A stretch of 45,501 bases of DNA from Vreelandella glaciei (GTDB taxonomy: Bacteria; Pseudomonadota; Gammaproteobacteria; Pseudomonadales; Halomonadaceae): contig NZ_JACCDE010000037.1 in NCBI RefSeq assembly GCF_013415125.1, positions 1 to 45,501 of the forward strand, written 5' to 3'. Position 1 is the stretch's first letter. The number at the start of each line of letters is the position of its first letter. This document shows positions 8,545 through 16,452 of the stretch, in pieces. The notes beneath the pieces are model-generated. The model was not told the DNA's origin. It made no database searches and was given only the letters and a program-made list of their open reading frames with translations. A program made the position numbers and the translations under genes.

Positions 8545-8571
8545 GCCTGAGAGAACTCCAGAGGGAAGTGT

Positions 8572-9729
8572 ATGACTGAAACCATAAAAGAAGAGGCCTC
8601 CTTGGAGGTGCAGCTCCCCCCCGCCAAACCCAAGATTGCAGTGCAGATCGATGGCGTCAGGAAACAGTTCGGTGACGCTACGGCTCTGCATGAAGTGTCA
8701 CTGAAGGTTTATCAGGGCGAGTTCTTGACGCTGCTGGGACCTTCGGGCTGCGGAAAGACGACGCTCTTGAATTTGATGGCAGGTTTCGTAGAGGCCGACA
8801 ATGGCGAAATCTTCATCGACGGTCTGCTTGTGACGGATACGCCTCCCTATCAACGCGATATCGGCATCGTATTCCAGAACTATGCTCTGTTTCCGCACAT
8901 GAACGTAGCCGACAACATTGGTTATGGCTTACGCATGCGTCGTATACCTAAGGAGGAAATCCAAGAAAGAGTGAAGCAGATTCTCAAGCTGGTAAAGCTC
9001 GAAGCCTTCAGTCAGCGGCGCCCACGTGAGCTTTCCGGAGGGCAGCAGCAGCGTGTTGCTCTGGCGCGTGCACTGGTCATCCGCCCCAAAGTCCTTCTTC
9101 TGGACGAGCCCTTCTCGGCTCTCGACAAGAATCTACGCCTCGACATGCAGCAAGAGCTCAAGGAAATTCAGCGCAAGCTCGGCGTAACGACAGTATTCGT
9201 TACCCATGACCAAGGCGAGGCACTCGCCATGTCCGACCGAGTCGTGGTCATGTCGGCCGGGCATGTTCGTCAAGTCTCCCCACCCAGCGATATCTATCGC
9301 AATCCGCATGACCCGTTCGTGGCTTCCTTCGTCGGTGACGTCAATGTGCTTCCTGCGCGTTATACCAGCCATGACGGCAATATAGGGCACTTCGAATTGG
9401 GCAGTGCGCAGTTACGCCTGGGCATTGATCGTGTCCAGGCGTCCGTAGGCGAAGCCGTGGATATCTATATCCGCCCCGAAAATATTCACCTCGTGCCGTT
9501 ACAGCCCAGCGCCTTGTTAACCGGCACCGTCGTCGGCCATGTTTTCCAAGGGGATCATGCCGACATGTTCGTAGACATACCCGACCTAGGCATCCCAAAG
9601 CCGATCACCGTGAGGGCGCTAGGCTTGCAAGCGATCGACGACTGGCCAACCGGCGCCGGAGTCGGCATCAACTTCATGGAGAAAGACGCGTCTGCCTTCA
9701 CCAGAGCCACTAAAGAGGCCAATACATGA
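8572..9729 (+). CDS. ABC transporter ATP-binding protein, PotA (polyamine) type
   Basis: A 385-residue cytoplasmic ATPase of the spermidine/putrescine-type importer family. Residues about 25-260 form the nucleotide-binding domain: Walker A GPSGCGKTT, Q-loop FQNYALFPHM, signature LSGGQQQRVALARAL, Walker B LLLDEPFSALD and the switch His in VFVTHDQGEA. A TOBE-type C-terminal domain follows (INVLPARY-like segment, IYIRPENIHL). AGAGGGA precedes the ATG. It heads a six-gene operon and overlaps the next gene by 4 bp. No permease or binding protein lies in this operon. The matching PotB, PotC and PotD-type genes are at 14722-17475 on the opposite strand beyond an IS701 remnant, so the four probably form one importer. 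Confidence 0.92.
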   Translation: MTETIKEEASLEVQLPPAKPKIAVQIDGVRKQFGDATALHEVSLKVYQGEFLTLLGPSGCGKTTLLNLMAGFVEADNGEIFIDGLLVTDTPPYQRDIGIVFQNYALFPHMNVADNIGYGLRMRRIPKEEIQERVKQILKLVKLEAFSQRRPRELSGGQQQRVALARALVIRPKVLLLDEPFSALDKNLRLDMQQELKEIQRKLGVTTVFVTHDQGEALAMSDRVVVMSAGHVRQVSPPSDIYRNPHDPFVASFVGDVNVLPARYTSHDGNIGHFELGSAQLRLGIDRVQASVGEAVDIYIRPENIHLVPLQPSALLTGTVVGHVFQGDHADMFVDIPDLGIPKPITVRALGLQAIDDWPTGAGVGINFMEKDASAFTRATKEANT

Positions 9730-10154
9730 GCGAGTCCACGTTGGCTAAGCACAGCCTGAGCAATCGAGGTGTATTGCGTGTGTTTCAAGCCGACATGAAC
9801 GTAGCGGAGTCCTTAAGCGTCGCACAAAATATCGCCATAACCGATGACGGTGGCAACCTTCTTACCTTTGTTCGTATGGAAGGCACCAAACTGCTGTCCA
9901 AGGAAACCGCAATATCCAAGGCCATGAGCACGACGTCCATCCGCAAATCCATGGCACAGCTCAACCCAACGTTGGAGCTCGAGCTAATCATTGCCGCTGG
10001 GGGACGCTTGATAAACATTGAGGGTGGTCAGGCGCTCATTGTAGCGAATTATTGCGTAGGCGGCACCGGTGTCGACTCGAGTACTGGACAACAGGGCATA
10101 GTGATCGCAAATGCCGAGGCCGCCGCTCTCATTTCCGAGGAGCCGGAACTATGA
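9726..10154 (+). CDS. GlcG/HbpS-like (DUF336) protein
   Basis: A 142-residue protein of the GlcG/HbpS (DUF336) family: N-terminal helix with a SLSVAQNIAITDDGGNLLTFVRMEG-like pattern (split here at about residues 28-53), SKETAISKAMSTTSIRK, and a C-terminal GIVIANAEAAA helix. HbpS binds haem in Streptomyces and GlcG sits in the glycolate operon, but most members have no known activity and are common in small-molecule degradation clusters. It overlaps both neighbours by 4 bp (ATGA), so its synthesis is coupled to the ATPase and the oxidoreductase. The usual LPGGVP motif is replaced by LINIEGGQAL, a divergence that may matter for binding. Confidence 0.8.
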   Translation: MSESTLAKHSLSNRGVLRVFQADMNVAESLSVAQNIAITDDGGNLLTFVRMEGTKLLSKETAISKAMSTTSIRKSMAQLNPTLELELIIAAGGRLINIEGGQALIVANYCVGGTGVDSSTGQQGIVIANAEAAALISEEPEL

Positions 10155-11152
10155 AAACTATGAGCGCCATCATCGCCGAGCGGGCAGGTCCGCCGGATGT
10201 CTTGCAGATCGTCGACCGTCCTATTCCCATCCCTAAAGCAGGTGAAATTCTCATAAAGGTCGCTGCAGCAGGGGTCAATCGCCCCGACCTGATGCAGCGC
10301 AGCGGCATGCCGCTGCCACCCGGAGCCCCCGACGTCTATGGGCTCGAAGCAGCTGGCGTCGTGGAAGCCGTGGGGGAAGATGTTACGGCATTCCAGCCGG
10401 GAGACCGCGTCATGGCGCTGCTCAACGGTGGCGGTTATGCCACTCACTGCTTGGCGCTCGCCGATCACTGCCTGCCCGTGCCACCTTGCCTTACTCTGGT
10501 TCAAGCCGCCGCACTGCCTGAGGCGCTGTTCACCATCTGGCACAACCTCTATGAACGTGGACGCCTTGCGCCAGGCGAAACGCTGCTGATCCATGGTGGA
10601 GCCAGCGGCCTAGGCACCTTGGCAGTGGCCTTGGCTACCGCTACCGGAGCCCGCGTCGTGGCTACTGCAGGCAGCGTCGAGAAAGTTAAAGCGTTACAAA
10701 CGCTAGGTGCCGCGCTCGCCATACACTACCGCGAAGAGGACTTCGTTGCGGTTATCCGCGACCAGTGGGGCGAAAATGCTATCGATGTAGTTCTGGATAC
10801 GGTAGGCGGAGATTATATTGCGCGGAATCTTGAAGTCATGGCACCCGATGGCCGTCATGTCAGCCTCTCTTTCTTCCAAGGCGCGGAGGTGACTCTAGAC
10901 TTGCCCTCCCTGATGCGAAAAGGACTAACCATGACCTCCTCTACCTTGCGGCCCAAGAGCAGTCAGGAGAAGAGTCGTCTGGCCGCGTGTGTCGCTAAGT
11001 ATTTGCTGCCACTCATTGCCAACGGACGCGTGCTGCCTACTCTGCATGCACAGTTTGATTTGCGCGATGCTGCCGAGGCCCACCGCACGCTTGAGGAGAA
11101 CCGCAACATCGGTAAAGTCCTGTTGACCACCACCTTCACGGAGGAAACCTGA
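10151..11152 (+). CDS. NADPH:quinone oxidoreductase (zinc-independent MDR family)
   Basis: A 333-residue medium-chain dehydrogenase/reductase of the quinone oxidoreductase/PIG3 type. Residues 1-120 form the GroES-like domain (VNRPDLMQRSG, VYGLEAAGVVEAVG, GDRVMALLNGGGYA) and lack the usual zinc-binding Cys/His set. A Rossmann domain follows (LLIHGGASGLGTLAVALA). Such enzymes reduce quinones or alpha,beta-unsaturated carbonyls with NADPH. The ATG at 10151 overlaps the previous stop (ATGA), has GGAG upstream and yields the conserved start (AIIAERAGPPDVLQIVDRP); the longer upstream frame is spurious. Its stop overlaps the GST start by one base (TGATG). In the pathway it could reduce an enone or quinone intermediate. 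Confidence 0.88.
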   Translation: MKTMSAIIAERAGPPDVLQIVDRPIPIPKAGEILIKVAAAGVNRPDLMQRSGMPLPPGAPDVYGLEAAGVVEAVGEDVTAFQPGDRVMALLNGGGYATHCLALADHCLPVPPCLTLVQAAALPEALFTIWHNLYERGRLAPGETLLIHGGASGLGTLAVALATATGARVVATAGSVEKVKALQTLGAALAIHYREEDFVAVIRDQWGENAIDVVLDTVGGDYIARNLEVMAPDGRHVSLSFFQGAEVTLDLPSLMRKGLTMTSSTLRPKSSQEKSRLAACVAKYLLPLIANGRVLPTLHAQFDLRDAAEAHRTLEENRNIGKVLLTTTFTEET

Positions 11153-11778
11153 TGAACGCTCAACCCGTGCTACAACTCTATTACGCCCCGACCTCGCCTT
11201 ACATCCGCAAGGTTATGGCGGTAGCGCATGTGACCGGGCTAGTGAGTCGCATCGAGTGCTTGGAAAGCGCCGCACATCCCGTTCAGCGCGATGCACGCAT
11301 CGCTACGTTCAACCCCCTAGGTAAGATCCCCGCCGCACGGACGGCAGCCGGCGAGCCCTTGTACGACAGCCGCGTGATCTGTGAATATCTTGACTCCTTG
11401 GGCCAAGGCAAGCTGTTCCCCACCGGCGAGCGGCGCTGGGCCAGCCTGACGCGCCAAGCCCTTGGCGACGGCATGCTGGACGCCGCCATGCTGGCTCGCT
11501 ACGAAGGTCTCGTCCGCCACCCCAAGTTGCAGTCAGAAGCTTGGTATAAGGCCCAGCTAGAAAAAATCCATGCTGCGCTGGACGAGATCGAACGACAGGC
11601 AGACATATTAGAGGCTCTACCCTTGGAGATCGGCACCCTGACTTTGGGTTGCGCCCTCGGTTATCTCGATTTCCGTTTCCCGGAGCTCGACTGGCGTCGC
11701 GACCATCCGCAGGCCGAACGCTGGTTTGCCAAATTCGATCACCAGCCGGCCATGGCCGCAACCCGACCACACGTGTAA
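11152..11778 (+). CDS. Glutathione S-transferase family protein
   Basis: A 208-residue cytosolic GST. The N-terminal thioredoxin-fold domain starts LQLYYAPTSPYIRKV, with the catalytic Ser/Cys position occupied by TSPY. The cis-Pro segment is LGKIPA and the glutathione gamma-glutamyl contact is YDSRVICEYLD. An all-helical C-terminal domain follows, with GYLDFRFPELDWR. Bacterial GSTs of this shape open, isomerise or dehalogenate aromatic intermediates, or act in detoxification; which applies cannot be told. Start and previous stop share one base (TGATG), with GGAGG upstream, so it is coupled to the quinone oxidoreductase gene. A quinone reductase next to a GST favours handling of a reactive electrophile. 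Confidence 0.88.
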   Translation: MNAQPVLQLYYAPTSPYIRKVMAVAHVTGLVSRIECLESAAHPVQRDARIATFNPLGKIPAARTAAGEPLYDSRVICEYLDSLGQGKLFPTGERRWASLTRQALGDGMLDAAMLARYEGLVRHPKLQSEAWYKAQLEKIHAALDEIERQADILEALPLEIGTLTLGCALGYLDFRFPELDWRRDHPQAERWFAKFDHQPAMAATRPHV

Positions 11779-11796
11779 CGACTCAACGAGCCCAAC

Positions 11797-12261
11797 ATGC
11801 CTACTTCAGATATAACCCCGCGAGTAATGTTTCTCAATGGTCCCAATGCCAACCTTTATGGTCTAGATCGTAACGGGACCTATGGTACGCAGAGCTTTGA
11901 CAGTATTCGTCAGAGCTGCCAAACCCGCGCCGAATCACTCGGCATGCAGTTGGATTTACGCCAGAGCAACCATGAAGGTGTGCTGGTCGACTGGATACAG
12001 GAAGCACGCCTGAGCTATGACGCGATAATCATCAATGCTGCCGGGCTAAGCTACCGCTCTATCCCTCTCCTCGACGCCCTGCTGGCCTTCGAAGGGCCGA
12101 TCGTCGAAGTCCATATGAGCAATATCTGGAAACGCGAACCGTTTCGACAGCATTCGATGATTTCTCAAGCCGCGACCGGCGTGATAGCGGGCTTAGGGGT
12201 CGTCGGCTATCTCCAAGCACTTGAGGCAGTACCTCAATTATTGGCCACGAAGGAGGCGTGA
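11797..12261 (+). CDS. Divergent type II 3-dehydroquinate dehydratase family protein
   Basis: A 154-residue protein of the AroQ (type II dehydroquinase) fold. The LNGPNANL loop, catalytic Tyr in TYG, QSNHEG, III-NAAG strand, EVHMSNI His and KREPFRQHS arginines are all in place. Two usual dehydroquinate contacts differ: the loop Arg of the G-x-R-E-P-x-x-YG pattern aligns with Asp in GLDRNGTYG, and the THTS His aligns with Tyr in SYRS. It may therefore use a related cyclic hydroxy acid or ketone, not dehydroquinate. It lies in an operon with catabolic oxidoreductases, 18 bp after the GST gene and before a hydroxyacid dehydrogenase, away from shikimate genes. The start has only a weak ribosome site. 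Confidence 0.8.
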   Translation: MPTSDITPRVMFLNGPNANLYGLDRNGTYGTQSFDSIRQSCQTRAESLGMQLDLRQSNHEGVLVDWIQEARLSYDAIIINAAGLSYRSIPLLDALLAFEGPIVEVHMSNIWKREPFRQHSMISQAATGVIAGLGVVGYLQALEAVPQLLATKEA

Positions 12262-12263
12262 CG

Positions 12264-13196
12264 ATGCGGGATATCTTAGTTTTCTATAGCGATTTTGATA
12301 ATTACAGCCAATGGAAGCAGCTGCTACAACGGGAACTTCCCGACCTCGATGTAAGGCGTGCCGAAGATATCGAGGACCCTTCCCAAGTGCGCTATGCTCT
12401 AGTTTGGAAACCTCCTATTCGCTTTTTCCATCGCTGGCCCAACCTTGAGCTAGTAATCAACTTAGGGGCCGGTGTCGACGCGCTGGTATCACGAGACGAT
12501 CTGCCTGACGTGGCCGTGACCCGGCTGTCCGACCCCAACATGGCGCGTATGATGGCTGGCTACGTACTTTTCGCCGTGTTGCGTTACGCCCGTGAAATCC
12601 CTTTTTTCGAACGCATGCAGCGTGAAGCTCAATGGTGCTATCGCCATCCTCGCAGTCCCGAAACCTTACGTATCGGGGTGATGGGGCTGGGCGAGCTCGG
12701 CAAGCGTGCAGCAGAGGAGCTGGCCCGACAAGGCTTTAGTGTCGCGGGCTGGTCGCGTAGCCCCAAGCGACTGGAAGGAATCGAGTGCTATCACGGCCTA
12801 GACTCATTGAGCGCTTTTCTGACCGACTGCGAGATACTGGTTGTGATGCTGCCATCAACGCCCGACACCCGAGGTCTCCTGGATGCGGAGCGGTTGGCCG
12901 CACTGCCCCGTGGCGCAAGCCTGATTAACGTTTCGCGAGGCGATATCATCGATGAGACCGCCCTCATCGAACAGCTACAATCAGGCCACTTGGGGGCGGC
13001 TACACTGGATGTGTTCGCAAAAGAACCCCTTGAGGTCAGCAGCCCCTTGTGGGGAATGCAGCAGGTCTTGATTACGCCGCACTTGGCTTCAGTGGCTTTG
13101 CCCGACTCGGCTGCCGCCCAGATTGCCGAGAATATTCGACGCCTGCGTCAAGGCAAACCACCTCATCACCGTGTCGATCTTCAGCGCGGTTATTAG
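12264..13196 (+). CDS. D-2-hydroxyacid dehydrogenase (glyoxylate/hydroxypyruvate reductase A-like)
   Basis: A 310-residue NAD(P)-dependent D-isomer-specific 2-hydroxyacid dehydrogenase, GhrA-like. The NAD domain begins LRIGVMGLGELGKRAAEEL with the GxGxxG motif. The catalytic Arg is in NVSRGDIID, the Glu follows in LDVFAKEPLE, and the His is in LITPHLAS. Partners interconvert 2-keto and D-2-hydroxy acids. AAGGAGG (12250-12256) is spaced 7 nt from the ATG at 12264, which is a better start than the GTG at 12258 overlapping the previous stop. It is the last gene of the six-gene operon. The reading frame ends three bases before the inverted repeat of the IS701-family element, so anything that followed may have been lost. 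Confidence 0.9.
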   Translation: MRDILVFYSDFDNYSQWKQLLQRELPDLDVRRAEDIEDPSQVRYALVWKPPIRFFHRWPNLELVINLGAGVDALVSRDDLPDVAVTRLSDPNMARMMAGYVLFAVLRYAREIPFFERMQREAQWCYRHPRSPETLRIGVMGLGELGKRAAEELARQGFSVAGWSRSPKRLEGIECYHGLDSLSAFLTDCEILVVMLPSTPDTRGLLDAERLAALPRGASLINVSRGDIIDETALIEQLQSGHLGAATLDVFAKEPLEVSSPLWGMQQVLITPHLASVALPDSAAAQIAENIRRLRQGKPPHHRVDLQRGY

Positions 13197-13198
13197 CT

Positions 13199-14618
13199 CT
13201 ACTGTGTAATTAACGTCGTGATCTACTACACAGCGCCATCATGATGGCCTGATATAGCCCCAGCGTAGGGTAGCGCTGGAGTTACCCACGTGGCGTTGTG
13301 CGCGTTGCATGGCCCCGCGGCCAGTAACCTTCGGGTACAGTAACTGCTTGGCATAGCCTGATTTTTTGATCCCCGCAGCGTAGGCGTTCCATGAACAGAA
13401 AGCCGTAAGCGACCGTACAAAGGGTGGCACGGTGGTGCCCCCGCCAGTTGCGCCCTTCGTAGTGATTCAGCCCCAACTCCTGCTTGAGTGCCTGATAATC
13501 CCGCTCGATCCGCCAGCGTCCTTTCGCGATGGCTACCAGGGTGGCCAGTGACGTATCTTCCGGCAGATTACTTAAACAGTACTTCGCCGGAGCATCGTCA
13601 CCTTGAGGGCATTCGATCACCAACCACGCCGGTTCGCGCTTCTGCTTGCCTCGCGCCACACGCACCTGGACAGCGGCAAATCCAGAGACCAACGGCTTGT
13701 TGGTACCTTCCCGCCAAGTAACGTTCTGATAGTCATTGGTATCCAGCGGCTCGACCAATGCCTGTGCCGAAACCGGGTGATGATCTGTGGCCTCTTCCAC
13801 TGTGTCGGTGGTCGCCCCTTGCCGGACCACTGCGGGGGCAGAGGCTCGCTGCCGAGCACTGATACTCTCGGGCACGTCAACGCAATAATCCAGCCCCCTA
13901 TTCCTCAAACTGTTCTCGCCGGGGAGGGCACCTTGTCATACTCCGCATCTGCTCTGCCCCACGATACTGGGCGTGATACTGGCATCCAGCGTCTCGCGCA
14001 CCTGCTGGAGAGCGAACTACGGTTTAGTGGCAAAGTCGATCTCTTCCGGAATGCCAACGCGGCGGCAGCGCGCGGGATCGTCTGTCCAAGATGTCGGCAG
14101 ATGGAGTCGCCATGTGACCGGAAAACTGGCCTGCTCGATGACTACTGATAAGTAACGGCGATCTGAAAATTGTCTTGTTTTCTATTCTCGCCACAGTATT
14201 AGTGACAAACGCCCACCGAGTCCCGTCATTTCTTGCGAATACCGGTGTCGCCGATAATTCAGAACGGGGTCTTTCGAGGGCCAGAAGGTAGGGGAGCACG
14301 CTGCGCTACGCCAGTGAGCATCTCGCGATCAGACCACCCGGCACGGGCACCAGGTGATGCAGCGACTGATGGCGGGCTTGAACGTTATTCGGATCGACAC
14401 TGGCAGCAATGGGTTCGATACTCTTATGTTACAGCGGCAGCATCAAGCCGCGACCTTAATCCTGAAACCCTGCACCCGATCAGCATGTTTTAGTCGAGGT
14501 GACAGTTCGTCAAGACAGGTCTCGAAACGGTCGTGAAGTGCGTCGTTTGCCGTAATGCGAAATCAATATACAGATGACAAAATACGAATTGGTAACATGT
14601 CTATTTATGACACAGTAG
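13199..14618 (-). mobile_element. Decayed full-length IS701-family insertion sequence
   Basis: Imperfect terminal inverted repeats are visible: CTACTGTGTAATTAA at 13199-13213 and, read inward from the other end, CTACTGTGTCATAAA at 14618-14604. The minus strand encodes an IS701-like DDE transposase in pieces: PIAASVDPNNVQARHQSLHH and related N-terminal patterns near 14.3-14.5 kb, PETWTDDPARCRRVGIPEE near 14.1 kb, an IDFATKP stop, then a 208-codon open stretch (13282-13908) with KGRWRIERDYQALKQELGLNHYEG. Multiple frameshifts and stops make it inactive. At about 1.42 kb the element is near usual family length. No convincing target duplication was found. It separates the ABC ATPase operon from its permease operon. 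Confidence 0.8.
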
Positions 14619-14668
14619 TACTAACCTTGACTGCGTTTCTCCACAGCGGCTGGCTCCGATCACCGTTG

Positions 14669-14708
14669 GAAAAACTAATAACCCCACCGACCGTCTCGGC
14701 CGGTGGGA
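14669..14708 (-). terminator. Terminator of the PotDBC-like operon
   Basis: Just downstream of the last permease gene the minus strand can form a stem CCCACCGGCC with GGTCGGTGGG around a GAGAC loop (14682-14708). It is followed by a loose T-rich tail GGTTATTAGTTTTT. The stem is strong but the U-tract is interrupted, so termination may be partial. Confidence 0.6.
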
Positions 14709-14721
14709 TTCGTGTGCGACG

Positions 14722-15537
14722 TCACTTCTTCTCTACATTCAGGATCCCGCCCAGGCCCATAAAGCGATTGGCAACGATCATCAGCGTAGCCGTAATCACG
14801 ATATAAATGACCGAAACAGCCGCTAAGGTCGGATCTGCATACTCACGTACATAGTTGTACATGGCCACCGGCAACGTCTGAGTAGACTGCGAGGTAACGA
14901 ACAGCGAAGCGGTGAACTCATTGAACGACAGGATGGCCGCGAACAACCAGCCGCCGGCCAGACCGGGCAAGAGCTGAGGTAGCGTGATTGACGTCACGAC
15001 CCGTAATGGGGTTGCACCCAGGCTCGCGGCCACCAGTTCGGTACGCAGGTCCAGGTTATGCAGCGACACATAAACGCTTCTGAGCACGAAGGGAAGCACC
15101 AACAGCACATGGCAGAACACGACCACTGCATAGCCTCGCGTAAGGTTAAATTGCGAAACCAGCATCAACAGCCCCAAGCCAACCATGAAATGCGGAATGA
15201 ACAACGGAGATAGCAGCAAGCCTTCGAGAAACTGCTTACCCTGGAAATTGTAGCGCTTGATTATTATGGCCAGGGTCGTCCCGATTAACGTGGCCAACGT
15301 GGACGCCCACAGTGTTACAATCAAGCCATTCCATAGGCCCTGTTGAAAGTCACGATACGCTATAGCGTTTTGAAACCACTTCAATGAGTAGCCGCGTGGA
15401 GGAAAAGCGAGCACCGACGATGCATTGAACGAGGCGATTGTGACCACTATTGCGGGTAACATGACAAAGAGCAGAATCATCACGATACCAATCTGGCCGC
15501 AGCGTAACAGCAGTTGATCCGAGCGTGAGCGTTTCAT
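14722..15537 (-). CDS. ABC transporter permease, PotC (polyamine) type
   Basis: A 271-residue inner-membrane permease with six predicted transmembrane helices. The N-terminal region includes the helix MILLFVMLPAIVVTIASF. The cytoplasmic EAA loop reads AASLGATPLRVVTSITLPQLLPGLAGG, which docks on the ATPase. It follows the PotB-like gene with no intergenic base, so translation is coupled. A hairpin terminator lies downstream. Length and helix layout match PotC-like proteins of spermidine/putrescine/opine-type importers; actual substrate is not readable. The cognate ATPase is probably the orphan at 8572-9729. Confidence 0.9.
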   Translation of the reverse strand: MKRSRSDQLLLRCGQIGIVMILLFVMLPAIVVTIASFNASSVLAFPPRGYSLKWFQNAIAYRDFQQGLWNGLIVTLWASTLATLIGTTLAIIIKRYNFQGKQFLEGLLLSPLFIPHFMVGLGLLMLVSQFNLTRGYAVVVFCHVLLVLPFVLRSVYVSLHNLDLRTELVAASLGATPLRVVTSITLPQLLPGLAGGWLFAAILSFNEFTASLFVTSQSTQTLPVAMYNYVREYADPTLAAVSVIYIVITATLMIVANRFMGLGGILNVEKK

Positions 15538-16392
15538 TCAATTGACTCCTAACCGTTCTACGGCGTTAGTTACTCGCTTGGCTAGCCATAAGACGATAAC
15601 GGTAAGCACTAGACCGGCTATGCTCAGGCTGGCCGCGAATGGAAAATTGAGAGAGGAAAAGCCCAACTGATACACCAGCGTCGAAATGGTATTCACTTGG
15701 CCGCCGCCGATCAACTGAGGCGTAGCAAACGCACTGAACGTCCAAGCGAAGGAGGTCATGGTGCCGGCGACAATGCCTGGCATCGATAGTGGCAGAGTGA
15801 CGGTCAGGAAAGCGCGTACCGGGCCGGCACCCAAACTAATCGCCGCGCGTTCGTAGCTACGATCTATATGGGACAAGCCTGCAGCAAGCATGAGCACCAT
15901 TATCGGCAAGGTCACGTGAACCAAGGCTATAACCACTCCAAGCTGGGTAAACATCAACCTTAAAGGACGCTCGATCAAGCCTACCCCCATCAACAAGCTG
16001 TTAATAAAACCAGTGCTTCCGAGGACAATGATCCATGAGTAGGTTCTCACCACCTCACCGAGAAATAATGGTGTTATCGAAATGATAAGTATCGTCGATC
16101 GACACCATGATTTACGCGCTCTTATCATTGCATATGCAAGCGGATACCCGATGATAAGGGTAAATATCGCCGTATACAGGCTAAGCAATACCGTTTCCAG
16201 AAATGCACTGGCATAAAGAGGCCTAAGCAGTGATATAAAGTTGTCGAAAGTGAACCCTCCTACTTCCAGCGACCCGGGAATATAACTTCTAACGCTGTAC
16301 TGAAGGATAGCCAGCATAGCGACAATCAAGCCAAACGCGGTCAGTGTAGAGGGGAGTAGGAACCAATAAAAAAATCTGGGCTTTTTCTGCAT
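15538..16392 (-). CDS. ABC transporter permease, PotB (polyamine) type
   Basis: A 284-residue inner-membrane permease. The first helix (FYWFLLPSTLTAFGLIVAML) is followed by a periplasmic stretch and four to five further helices. The EAA loop is AAISLGAGPVRAFLTVTLPLSMPGIVAG. It lies second in the operon after the periplasmic binding protein gene, separated by 60 bp holding a strong stem-loop. It ends exactly where the PotC-like gene starts. Together they form the membrane channel of a polyamine-type importer. Confidence 0.9.
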   Translation of the reverse strand: MQKKPRFFYWFLLPSTLTAFGLIVAMLAILQYSVRSYIPGSLEVGGFTFDNFISLLRPLYASAFLETVLLSLYTAIFTLIIGYPLAYAMIRARKSWCRSTILIISITPLFLGEVVRTYSWIIVLGSTGFINSLLMGVGLIERPLRLMFTQLGVVIALVHVTLPIMVLMLAAGLSHIDRSYERAAISLGAGPVRAFLTVTLPLSMPGIVAGTMTSFAWTFSAFATPQLIGGGQVNTISTLVYQLGFSSLNFPFAASLSIAGLVLTVIVLWLAKRVTNAVERLGVN

Positions 16393-16413
16393 GATGAGAG
16401 ACCCATAAGAATT

Positions 16414-16439
16414 AGCGAAGCATCATCAGATGCTTCGCT
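16414..16439 (-). promoter_or_regulatory. Intercistronic stem-loop after the binding-protein gene
   Basis: AGCGAAGCATC-ATCA-GATGCTTCGCT is a perfect 11-bp stem with a 4-nt loop between the PotD-like stop and PotB-like start. There is no T-run after it on the minus strand, so it is unlikely to be a full terminator. Such hairpins commonly protect the upstream mRNA from exonucleases and give more binding protein than permease. Confidence 0.65.
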
Positions 16440-16452
16440 GGAAAGGTTAAAA

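Noticed and set aside
10049..10594. Open frame of 181 codons on the minus strand
   Set aside because: It is antisense to the GlcG/HbpS-like and quinone oxidoreductase genes and lacks recognisable motifs.
13603..14148. Open frame of 181 codons on the plus strand
   Set aside because: It is antisense to the decayed IS701-family transposase and resembles no family.
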